Below, piece by piece: positions 47,935 through 59,587 of a stretch of DNA of 64,000 nucleotides. Made by a program: the position numbers and the translations under genes. The stretch's first letter is position 1. Every line of letters starts with the position of its first letter. This DNA comes from Branchiostoma lanceolatum. Its lineage: Eukaryota; Chordata; Leptocardii; Amphioxiformes; Branchiostomatidae. The notes under the pieces were generated by a model. It made no database searches and was not told where the DNA came from. It was given only the letters and a program-made list of their open reading frames with translations. Where the stretch lies: positions 751,501 to 815,500 of the forward strand of contig NC_089731.1 in assembly GCF_035083965.1 (NCBI RefSeq), in the 5' to 3' direction.

Positions 47935-48420
47935 GACAGAGACAGACAGAGAAAAATATAGAGAGTCAAAGAGAAATAAACAATGGGTAACACGGAGAGA
48001 GGGAAACAGAGAAAAATAGACATACAGAGAGAGAGACAGAAATAGAAGACAGAAACAGAGAGACAGAAAGAGAAAGGGGCAAAGAAAGAGAGACAAGGGG
48101 AGAGAGGGGAGAGAGAGAGACAGAAATAGAATCAATTCGTGGTACCACCATGGCCTTACCGGGCGCAGTGATAAGGACCAAGGATTGAAGCGAGTAGGCA
48201 AGAACACGACCTGTCAATCAATCAAGAAAGATATGGAGAGAGAGACCGAGAGAGAGACATAGAAAGATACAGAGAGACGAAGAGAAAAAGCGTGAAAGAC
48301 AGAGAGAGGCAGAGACACAAGAGACAAAAGAGAGAAAGAGTGAGGGAATTCTAGAGGAATGCAGTGAGAGTGATCGGAAGAGAGGGAAAGAAAGAGAGAG
48401 ATTCGGTATGAGAGAAGAAT
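47878..48420. repeat. GA-rich low-complexity region with degenerate repeats
   Basis: (GA)n and GAGACAGA tracts with embedded units sharing ATGGCCTTACCGGGC- and GCCAAGGACC-like blocks near 47798, 48144 and 48503. Confidence 0.8.
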
Positions 48421-48984
48421 GTCGTTTCACATGAACATATAAGTTCCCGAAGTCGCTATGATACCTGATTCGAGGACCCTGTGTCTGTGTTCATGTAACC
48501 TATGCGTCATGGTCTTAACGTCTCCAGCTATCCGTTAATAGTTTAGATTAGACCACATTAGTTGCCAAGGACCGGAGATGACCGGAGATGACCTAAGAAC
48601 GACAAACGGGCGAAACATTGAGATAGAGAGAGGCCAAGAGAGACAGCTAAACAGAAAAAGGAATGGTGGTTCATAGGAAAATGTAGCCGTAATTATTAGT
48701 TCCAGAAGTCGATCTTAAACACGTAACAAGCGGAAGGACGGACTAAAGATAAAACCGAGTTAAGTCTGCGACTTAGATTAAGAAAATCTTTGGTACGTCT
48801 AGAGTCTAGCGTGTTTTATCCAAATATGGATTGGCATTTATACTGTTCTCGTTTTGTGCTTTCTCGCATGAGAGATTAATTATAGATTTGGTAACGAGTT
48901 CCGTTCAACTATTCGTGTCAAAAAACTAGTGTTTTAGGGTTGATTCATGTACTGAAGGGTGAAGGTGGTTCAATCTTTTTCTAA

Positions 48985-49150
48985 ACATTTTTTAAAGCGT
49001 CAAACCTCTGCTGCTCGTAAAAGAACCCAACACGCTTATCGAGAAGAGTAGGGGTGACCCGGTGTGTTTGTGTGAATGCCCGAGCCGAAGCGAAGCCGCA
49101 TTGCGCTACCACTAGCCTTAATTGAGGATGACTGCTTTACTTTACGTTCA
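48985..49150 (-). repeat. SINE-like tail
   Basis: Contains CGTAAAAGAACCCAACACGC, CTTATCGAGAAGAG, GGTGACCCGGTGTG and CGAAGCCGCATTGCG, matching 61760-61860. Confidence 0.5.
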
Positions 49151-49852
49151 AGACGATAACCACTCAACTAAACTAGTACGGCCTTGTGATATGATGAAAG
49201 AAAGTGTCCGCAGTAGCACAGCCTGACAAGGCTACACAAACCGAACGCACCCGGTGGGAAGCCATGATCGACATCTCGACACATGGCGTGTTTTACCTAA
49301 ACTAGGATTAAGTTTTGATTCACAGATAAGATTCCAGACGCCCGATGCCTTTGCTGATACATGATTAGAATATCATAACTACTTTCACCGAGAAGGTTAT
49401 GTTTTCGGTGGCATCTATTTGAATCGGCGTCTGTTGTTTCAGGAGAGATTCGTGTTATACCTGATCTGGGATTAAGTTTTATTTCACAGATAAGATTTCT
49501 GGCGCCCGATAGACTATCATTGATACATTCACCAATATGTTTTCGGTAGCATTTCTTTGTGTCGGCGTCTGCTGTTTTCAGGAAGAAGTGACGTAAATTT
49601 CTTGATTTAAGTCTGAAGTTCGACCGCTTTTTCCTTTACCTTTACCTTTACTATAAGCCCTCACTTACGTATAGGACGTAGTTTAAACTCCGTCTCATGT
49701 TCGACTGAAAGCTGATCACTGTTCCCAAAACAATCTCTCCCTTATACGTAAGAGGCTCAGCACTAACCTCAGTATTTAAAGTTCAAGTTGCCCAGGTGTG
49801 CCACACGGCAGGACCCAGAAATCAGACAAGGACACCGGCGTCAAACGTCCAG

Positions 49853-50000
49853 CTGACTGCGACCTGACTGCGACCTGACTGCGACCTGACTGCGACCTCA
49901 CCGCGACCTCACCGCGACCTCACTGCGACCTCACTGCGACCTCCCTGCGACCCCACTGCAACCTCACTGCCACCTCACTGCGACCTCACTGCGACCTACA
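49853..50000. repeat. 12-bp minisatellite (CTGACTGCGACC)
   Basis: About twelve units of CTGACTGCGACC and CTCACTGCGACC next to a MITE family 3 relative (49985-50160) whose ends also contain GCGACC. Confidence 0.8.
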
Positions 50001-50221
50001 TTTGATTTGTGTAACCCTTGACTGAACATCTTTGATCAGAATATCATCCAAAATGTAAAAGTATGACTAAAACATAAAGCCTAAAAAGGTATTTTATGTA
50101 AGAAATTTATTGAACGATCTGTCAGATTATGGGTCGCAGCACGGTCGCAACGAGGTCCCTGCCCCAGTGGAATAAGTAGCCTAGTTTTAGCCTAGCTATT
50201 GTATTACCCCCATTCCAATAG

Positions 50222-50440
50222 CTAGGGCGGCGACCTCGCCGCGTTCTCTCTGCGACCTAAAATTGACAGCAAAATCGTATTCGTCTAATCCTTAATTTCA
50301 TAATTGAAAGGTCATGCAAAATGTAAAAGTATGGCTGAAAAGACAACAAAACACACAAAACGTAAAAAGATTCGTTTTTTTCATCTATGAAATTCGTTGA
50401 TCACTCTGATAAGCTGAGGTCGCAGAGAGCGCGCGTCGCG
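50222..50440. mobile_element. MITE family 3 relative
   Basis: Flanked by GGCGGCGACCTCGCCGC and GAGGTCGCAGAGAGCGC. The interior has CATGCAAAATGTAAAAGTATG and AAATTCGTTGATCACTC, shared with 53068 and the adjacent 49985-50160 element. Confidence 0.6.
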
Positions 50441-50561
50441 GTTGCCGCCTTATGCTAGGTTCACATTACCAATCCAGGGCCCGACCGGGAAGTCTTTGAG
50501 AACGAAAAGTATGATATAAAAGACAGCAAAAACACAAAACGTACCCAAATTACCTAAAAGC

Positions 50562-50705
50562 TATTCTCCAAGCAGAGGCTTCGATCGAGAGGGGTAGTTT
50601 TGTCCGGGATTTTAACGTTCCTCTCCTCTCACCTCTGAGAGGAGAGGAACGTTAAAATCCCGGACAAAACTACCCCTCTCGATCGAAGCCTCTGCTTGGA
50701 GAATA
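50562..50705. mobile_element. Perfect 144-bp palindrome with 9-bp target-site duplications
   Basis: Arms 50562-50631 and 50636-50705 are exact complements around a 4-bp loop. CCTAAAAGC lies at both 50553-50561 and 50706-50714. Ends TATTCTCCAAGCAGAGGC match MITE family 2. A 9-bp duplication is typical of Mutator-like elements. Confidence 0.92.
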
Positions 50706-51084
50706 CCTAAAAGCATAGCTTGTACAAATTTATTGACACACACTTCGATTTTTCGTTTCCGCAAACAGCCCGGCCGGGCCCCGGACTGGAAATGTGACCC
50801 TAGCATTAGCGGAATGGGGGTAATAGTGGAACGGTGACCTCAGGTATGCCGTACAGGAGGGCCCAGAAATCAGACGACACCACCGGCTTGTCACAACAAA
50901 CCTCTCCTTGTAACGAAGCTTGCCGGCCGAATTTCTTTTCCGCGCTGTCTCGTGTTTCCTGACACAATTGTGCGCCACAACTGTACCGTACTGCCAAACA
51001 CCGGCGGCCTCGCCACAAAGTAAACGTGTGTGTACAATCCACGCTTGATACGGATCGCAACAATGGGTTCGGCCAGACAGTTTC

Positions 51085-52090
51085 GGGTGCGCTCATGTTG
51101 TGACTTAAGTGCTGCGGGTTTTCTGGTTCCCAGAGTGTGTGAAAAAGTGTTGGGTCTTGGGAAGTTGCACTCAGTGATACTGTGAACACGTGTGTAACAG
51201 TCTTCGGTTGTACCAGGGCGTCAATATCATCATCGGGTGCATCCAGACATGGCGATGTGTACTGATGTTGTGAGCTAAGTGCAAGTGATTCTGGTTTCCA
51301 GTTTCCAGGGCGTAAAGTGTTGGGAAGCCACACTCTATACCGTAGACGCGTGCGTACAGTCTTCGGTTGATAGCACCAGGGTGTAGCAACGCGTTCACGC
51401 AGACTGAGCGGCGTGTACTGATGTTGTGAGTTAAGTGCATTCGGTTTCCTGTTCCCAAAGTGTAAGGAAGTTACTATCTATACCATTGACGTGTGCGTGC
51501 AGTCCCCATACGACTCCGGTTGAAACGGTGGGTTCACGCAGACAGTGCAGTGTGTACCCATATTGTGAGTCGGGTTTTCTGTTCCAGGGCGTTACTTAAT
51601 AAGTGTTGGGAAGCTACAATGTCTACGCAAACCCGTGCGTGCAGTCTTCGGTTCATACGTACCAGGGTGTAACAACCGCGTTCTTTCAGACATTGCGGTG
51701 TGGACTCATTTTGTGAGTCGGGTTTCCGGTTTCCAGATTGCTAAGACGTCTTGTGAAGTTACACTGAGATCTACGCCGTGAACGCTTGTGTGCAGTCTTC
51801 ACTTCATACGGCGGCTCCGGGTGCAGCAAAACGCGCTCAGACGGACCGGCGTGTTCTGATGTTGTTGTGGTTTCCTGTATCCCATAGCGTTACGAAGAGT
51901 TAGGAAGTTACCAGTCGTGTGTATAGCAGCCTTCCCTTCATTAGAGTCAGGGTTTGACAACACAATCACCCAGACAGTGCGGTGTGTGCTGATGTTGTGA
52001 GTCGCGTGTTGGGTTTCCCGTGCCGGTGCGCTGTCGGCAGGCTTCAGACGGGCGGCGTCGGCACCTGTTACGAGTGGGACGCGCGACCTT
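51085..52090. repeat. Degenerate satellite upstream of gene D (about 150-175 bp units)
   Basis: About seven units sharing TGATGTTGTGAGTTAAGTGC-like, TTTCCTGTTCCCA-like and GTGCAGTCTTCGGTT blocks. Confidence 0.75.
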
Positions 52091-52117
52091 GGTCGGACAA
52101 GGACAAGCCACTTACTC

Positions 52118-52790
52118 CAAACACTCACTCATCATTCTTCTCGGTGGACCCAAGATCACTTCCTCAAGGCAGCGGCGCGGTCGGTTAACTGGATTCTTTG
52201 GAGGAGTACTATTTCTTCTAGTTGGAGACTAAAAATTTATTCCGACACGTCGTTTTCTCCAAACACTCACTCATCATTCTTCTCTGTGGGCTCAAGATCA
52301 CTTCCTCAAGGTCAGCGGCGTGGTCGGGACACTGGATTCTTTGGAGGAGTACGATTTCTTCAAGTTGGAGACTAAAAGACACGTCGTTTTCTCCAAACAC
52401 TCACTCATCATTCTTCTCAGTGGACTCAAGATCACTTCCTCAAGGCAGCGGCGGGGTCGGTTAACTGGATTCTTTTGACGATTACGATTTCTTAACGTCC
52501 TTGGTTAGAGCCTGAGAGAAAAAAAAAACTATTTTCAAGCGGCTCAAGATCGCTTCCACAAGACCGCGTGAGACGGCGGCGTTGCCGGAAGACTGGATTC
52601 TTGTGTGGAGTACAATGTGTATTAATTAGAGAAAGACAGAAAAACACTATTTTCAAGCGACTGAAGATCGCTTTCTCAAGGCAATGCGCTATCGCAACAC
52701 CGGATTTTTTGTGGAGTACTATGTCTTCTAGTTAGAGAGGAGAAAAACACTCTTCTCAGTCGACTAAAGATCGCTTACGCGAAACTCAAG
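52118..52790. repeat. Satellite directly upstream of gene D exon 1 (about 110-140 bp units)
   Basis: Three close units near 52118, 52256 and 52390 (CTCCAAACACTCACTCATCA; AAGATCACTTCCTCAAGG) and three degenerate ones up to 52790. The array stops about 70 bp before the gene D ATG, so it occupies the promoter or 5' UTR. Confidence 0.8.
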
Positions 52791-52861
52791 ACTGTGCAAG
52801 GCGACGGCATTTCGGGAGTTCTTTTGTGGATTACTATTTTTGTCCTGTGATAGACAAAGAG

Positions 52862-52945
52862 ATGCAGTTCTGTGGAAGGATAGCGGTGGTGAGCTGGATG
52901 TTTGTCGGATGGTGTGCGGCGGTCCCAGCAGCGGTGCCAGCCGTG
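52862..52945 (+). CDS. Gene D exon 1: signal peptide (assignment to gene D inferred)
   Basis: Encodes MQFCGRIAVVSWMFVGWCAA then VPAAVPAV, a clear signal peptide, and ends in phase 0 at GTATGT. The phase fits the propeptide exon at 63016. No other gene on this strand starts nearby, but 10 kb of repeats separate them. Confidence 0.6.
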
Positions 52946-55900
52946 GTATGTGGATTCCTTGTTTCCTGTTGGTTCTGTCAACCTTTTTAGCTTACTTTTA
53001 ACTCGCCATGGTTCGAGGCAAACCTTTCCGGTCTTTTTATGATGGTCTCCTTTTCCACCAGACGGCGACCGCCGAGCGACCGTACAGCGACCAAAATTTT
53101 GTTTGTGTGACCCTTAATTTTTCTAATTAAAGAAACAACGGTGAATAGAAGTTTGATTAAAAAAACAACAAAACACACAAAACGTTTTTTTTTTAAATAC
53201 AATTCTTCATCTATGAAATCTGAGCGACCGTACAGCAACCAAAATTAGATTTGTGTGACCGTTCATTTCTATAATTGGAATATGATACAAGATGTAAAAT
53301 CATGATTGAAAAGACAACAAAACGTTTTTTATAAAATCGTTCTTTATCTATTGAACTTTTTGAGCGATGTACTAAATCTTTGGTCGCCCAGCGGTCGCTG
53401 AACAGTCTCTGTGAAAAGACGATGTAATTCAAGCCTGTGGCTCGTGCGCAAGCCTGCACACATATGCCCAAAGGCGGCACCGGATAATGTCTATCACTAA
53501 AGCCCCATTTGCACTGTCTGGAGAAAGGTGAGCGCCCAAAATTGTTTCCGTCTGGCCTTTAACTCTTTAGAAGAGGCTCATGCTTGTGAGTGTATTCAAT
53601 TCCGTATGGTTTCCATACTTCCATTTTTTGCCTAATGTAAAGCCCCTGTCACACTTGTGCGTATATACAAGTCCGCATGAGTTGCGTATTAACATATTTT
53701 TGTTTTAGGTTAAGTTTGCAGCCGAAGAAGTAATTTCTTAGGCTCGATCACTAGGCTGCACAACGGTGGGTCAAAGTAGAAAAACAACTCTTTCCCCGCA
53801 AACTTTACTTAAACCACCAAAAATGTTAATGCGCAACACACGCGCCCTTGAATATACTTACAAGTGTGACAGGGCCAAAAATGTCAATACGTAACTCATG
53901 TGGACTCAGGGCCCTATCACACCTGCGCGTATATTCAAGTGCGCATGAGTGCGCATTAGCATTTTTTGCTTTAAGTAAGGTTTGCGGGAAAGAAGTTGTT
54001 TCTACTTTGACCCACCGTTGGCGCATGGCAGCCTAGTTATCGAACAAAAAATTACTTCTTCGGCTGCAAACTTAATCTAAGCCCAAAACATGTTAATACG
54101 CAACTCCTACGGACTTGTATATACGCATACGTGTAAAGAGGGCTTTTACACAAATCTGTTTTACACATATGCCCAAAGGCGGCACCGGATTCCGTGTATC
54201 ACTAAGGCCCATTTTCAATGTCTGGAGAAGGAAGAGCATCCAAAATGGGGAGGGGGGGTGTACTCACAATTGTGCGTATTTCAAGTCCACATGAAGTTAC
54301 GGATTGACATTGGGGGGGGGGGGCTTATATGTAAAGTTTGCAGAGATTAACCTGTTTATACCTTTGACCTACTGCTGTACCGCGTGTTTACGTATACCAA
54401 ACCGTGTTTTTTTCGGCCGCAAAGTTGACCTTAGACAAAAATATCAATACGCAACTCATACGGACGTCAATGTACGCACTCGTGTCAACAAGGCTCACAA
54501 TGAGAGCTTTTTCTTTTTTTTACTTCGGTTTTTGACAGACAAGAACGACGTGGGACTGCACTCAAGTTTTATAACTTATATTAACAGTGACACGTACAGA
54601 CAACAACATACCCATTTTAATTTTTATACACCTGGGCGAAGTGAGGAAGGTCGTGTAAAGTGCCTTCCCCAAGGGCACAACATCGGTGGCGTCAGGGAGA
54701 TTTGAACTCGGGACCTCTTGGTTCTGAGTGGAACATCCTGCCGTTACGCTTACGCCGTTACGTTACGCCACACGACCCCACAACACCATCCTACAGTTCT
54801 GAACTGTTGAGGATTTTGGTCACCCAGTGGCCTGTGCCTCGCTGGGTAGGTACATATAAACAGTCAGTAGTAAACTGAGTGTCTGACATTTGTAGGTATG
54901 GTTCAAAAGACTACAAAGCTTACAAAGCGCACTTATCTACCAACGAAAATAATTTGTATTATTGGTATTGGATTCTGATTAGTTTCTCAGCAAGTCAACA
55001 AAGCTGACAATTAAACTCGTTTGAATTACCAGTGAGAGTTTTAGTGGGGTAACATAAGCGACCCTGACCGTGACAGTAATTGTGACTTGTTCTTGCCGAG
55101 GTGACGAGAGGTGAGGGTGAAGTATTAGCCTGGTATTGAATTTGTTGTCTCTAACGTGACGTTCGGTGCCTCGATAGAGGTAAGATAAACTCTGTAGACA
55201 CGTGGAACACTTGTAACTTGTTCTTGGCGAGGTGACGAGAGGTGAGGGTGAAGTATTAGCCTGGTATTAAATTTGTTGTCTCTAACGTGACGTTCGGCGC
55301 CTCGGCGGAGGTAAGATAAACTCTGTAGACACGTGGAACACTTGTAACTTGTTCTTGACGGGGTGAGGGTGAAGTATTAGACTAGTATTAAATTTGCTGT
55401 CTCTCGCGGTTCTGCGCCTCGGTGGAGGTAGTGTAAACAGCCGTGACACCAGGTAAACTGTGTGGACACGTGGAACACTTGTAACTTGTTCTTGACGAGG
55501 TGACGAGAGGTGAAAATGAAGTATTAGCCTGGTATTAAATTTGTTGTCTCTAACGTGACGTTCGGCGCCTGGGTGGAGGTAGTATAAACAGTCGTGACAC
55601 CAGTAAACTCTGAGGACACGTGCAACTTATTCTTGGCAAGATGACGGTAAGGGGAGGGGGCAGGGCGGCCCCCGTTTGCTCAGCCATCGTAACTGTGTTA
55701 TAGCCTCCTTAGCAGGCCCTATCAGGCGGGCTTTTTTTTAAATTTTGGGCTTAATTTTTTTTATGGCATTAGAGTTCTATGTTGTTCAGTCTCGAGGCCG
55801 TTCGTGACCCTTGCAGTGGCGAACAGTTCAGCAAGTCCCCTTGCTGTTTCAGGGGTATGTTTTTACAGAGAGGGGTTGCTAGCCCTTCTCCTTAAACGTC

Positions 55901-58900
55901 CTCAATCACGGGACCCCCATGTTATGTCCCTTCCGAAAGACGGGTGCAGCCCCAACTGAGATGCCCTTCCCAGGAATCAGTAACCGGAGTCTCTCAGTTA
56001 CAAACCAATTGGAATCAGGAGCTCAATTGTGATAATATGCTATCAGATAAAATCTACCATATGACCTACCCCCCACCCCCGCCCAAAAGTTAGCCTCGTA
56101 CAGACCTCGTAGAGCCTGCGAATAAGGCTACTGGTGGTAGTGTTCTGCCTAGCGTAGGGTTACAGATTGCCCGTTTCACACAGAAAAGTTTTGTCTGTCA
56201 GCAGTTTGAGTCCCGCTGACACGAATGCGGAGAAGGCAGTTTTAGAGGATTGTTTACCAGTCTGGTAGTCTCTTCCCAAGGTTGGGTGGCGGCCGTGGTG
56301 AGTGCAGGCTAGCACTTGGCAGAAATCAATCGACAAGACACTAAATCTTTAAGCAGGTTTTAGTCAGCTGTTACGTATGGCACGGATTATGCGGAGATAC
56401 TGCAGTTTTAGAGCATTGTTTATCAGTCGTGTAGTCTCAACCCAAGCCCAAGGTTGGGAGGCGGGTGGGCTACCACTTGACATCATTCACTCGCGCAGAG
56501 AATGCTGTAAACCCAGTAGGTTTACAGCATTGTTTATCAGTCTTGTAATCTCTACCTAAGGTTGGGGGCGGCAGGGCTACCCCTTTCACTCGACAAGACG
56601 CTAAATCTTCAGACAGGTTTTAGTCAGCTGTAACGTATGACAGGGATTGTGCGGAGAGGACAGGTTTTAGTCAGCTGTAACGTATGACAGGGATTGTGCG
56701 GAGAGGACAGTTTTAGAGCATTCTTTACAAGTCTGGTAGCCTCTCCCCAATGTTTGGAGGCGGCTGGGGTAAAAGTACAGGGCTGAGGCTACCACAGAAA
56801 TCACTCAACAAGACACTAAATCTTCAAACAGGCTTTAAAGTATGGCACGAACTGTAATTGCGAGGAGAAGACAGTTTTACAGGATTATTTACCAGTCTGG
56901 TAGTCTCAACCCAAGGTTTGGTGGCGGCTGGGGTAAAAGTGCAGGCTAGCACTTGGCAGAAATCAATCGACAAGACACTAAATCTTAAAACAGGCTTTAG
57001 TCAGCACTGATTGTGCGGAGAAGACAGTTTTAGAGCATTATTCATCAGTCTGGTAGTCTCAACCCAAGGCTGGGAGGCGGCTGGGGTAAAAGCGCAGGCT
57101 ACTACTTGATAGAAATCACTCAACAAGACACTAAATCTTCAAACATAGTCATCTGTTACATATGGCACGAATTGTATTTGTGAGGAGAAGGCAGTTTTAC
57201 GGGATTATTTACCAGTGAAGTAGCCTCAGCCCAAGGCCGTTGGGAGGCGGCTAGGGTGAAAGTGCATGTTACCGCTTGACAGAAATCACTCAACGAAACA
57301 CTAAAATCTTCAGAGAGGCTTTAGTGAGCTGTTACGTACCGGGCACGGATTGTACGGTGAAAACAGTTTTAGAGCATTGTTTACAAGTCTGGTAGTCTCA
57401 ACCCAAGGTTTGGTGGCGGCTGGGGCAAAAGTGCAGGCTACTACTTGACAGAAATCACTCAACAAACACTAAATCTTCAGACACGTTTTAGTCAGCTGTT
57501 ACGTATGGCACGGGTTATGCGGAGATACTGCAGTTTTAGAGCATTGTTTATCAGTCGTGTAGTCTCAACCCAAGCCCAAGGTCGGGAGGCGGTGGGCTAC
57601 CACTTGACATCATTCACTCGTGCAGAGAATGCTGTAAACCTAGTAGGCTTGTAATCTCTACCCAAGGTTGGGAGGCGACAGTGCTACCACTTGACAGCAT
57701 TCACTCGACAAGATACTAAATCTTCAGACAGGATTAAGTCAGCTGTTAATTACGCATGACAGGGCTTGTGCGTAGAGGACAGGTTTAGAGCATTCTTTAC
57801 AAGTCTGGTAGCCTCAACCCAAGGTTGCGAGGCGGCTGTGGTGAAAGTGCAGGATACCACTTGACAGCATTCACTCGACAAGACACTAAATCTTCAAACA
57901 GGCTTTAGTCAGCACGGGTTGTGCGGAGAAGACAGATTTAGAGCACCGTTTAGTCCTGTAGTCTCAACCCAAGGTTGGGATGCGGTTGTGGTGAAAATAC
58001 AGGCTACCACTTGACGGAATTCACTTAACAAGACACTAAAACAGGTTTAAATCAGCTGTTACGTATGGCACGGATTGTGCGGAGAGGACAGTTTCAAAGC
58101 ATTGTTTACCAGTCTTGTAGTCTTTACCCAAGGTTGGATGACGGCTGGGATGGAAATAGAAATTGCTTGTACTGCTAGCAATCGCTCAGAAACGCAAAAA
58201 TCGTCGTATTTGTCCCAGTCAGCTGTTGTGTATGACTTCTCGACTTAACTTGACAGGAAATTCAGTTTTCCCCCTGTATTTCGGGGTTCATTGAAACAAT
58301 ATGGGAGCAAAGTACAGTGTCAGTGTGGTTTGTACAAAAGCAACGAAAGGTTAAATACGTTGAACCTAGAGGCTATCACTTGTCACAAGTAGCTCACGAA
58401 GGCACGAAATCCTCGCATATGTCTTATTCAGCTGTATGACTTCTCGACTTGACTTCTAGACAGGAAAATCAGTTTCACATCTGTCGTTGAAGCGTCATTG
58501 AAACAATATGGGAGCAAGCCGCAGTGTCAGTGTGGTTTGTATAAAAGCAACGATTTGTTGACAGTAGAGGCGATCACTTGTCACAAGTAGCTCATGAAGG
58601 CACGAAATCCTCGCATTTGTTTAATCAGGCTGTTATGTATGACTTCTCGACTTCACTTCTACACAGGAAAAAACAGTTTCACCTCTGTCGTTGATGCGTT
58701 ATTGAAACAATATGGGAGCATTACACAGTCTCGGGGTATTTGGAGGAAAACTACGCTTTGTTGCCAATATAGGTTACCAGTTGGCAGACGGGTCTGCCTA
58801 TTTACCGGAATGCCCCGGAATGCCCCGGAATGTCCTTTTCGCACCGGAAATAGCAAAGGCACAAAATCCTCGCATTAGTCAGCTGTTATGTATGACTTCT

Positions 58901-59552
58901 TGGCTTGACTTCTACTCAGGAAAAACCAGTTTCACTACTGTCCTTCACTTGAAACAATATGGGAGTATACACTGCGTCAGTGTAGTTTGTACAAGAGCTA
59001 CGCTTTGTTGACATTAGAGGTCATGTTGACAATAGAGGCTACCAGTTGACACTAATCGTCCGGCAAGACACTAAATCCTGAAATAGGTTTTAGTCAGCTT
59101 CTTCGCGATGTTAACCAGGCGTGTATCTCGTGATCGTCAAAGTCAGTTTTCCTGCGCGCTGTCTTTCCTGGAACAATTCGCGATCAAAGTCCATGCCAGT
59201 TTAACTTGCGGGCGATTGCAGGGCAACTTTCTGTTCAGACAGACGTCGAGACACACATTCAGATTTATCAATCACTTGGGACATTCATGATTTTGGCATT
59301 TTGTAACGTCTGACGTCACAGGTTAAACAATCAATCAGAGATGCTGGATGTGGCCCTTTCAGTACAATAGACGAAAACATCACTGCAGCACTGAAGGTCA
59401 TGCTGCATTGCATACTTCGTTTATTGGGAACTGGATAAACAGACACACAAACGAACAGACACACACACATACATATACACAACCAGAGAAACATCGGGGT
59501 TAAAAAAAAAGCACAAAAAAACTTATACACACACGCACCACACACGCACGCA

Positions 59553-59587
<35 letters not shown>

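Noticed and set aside
47806-48430. Frames rich in SLSLSLS and REREREK residues
   Set aside because: Translation of GA-rich low-complexity DNA.
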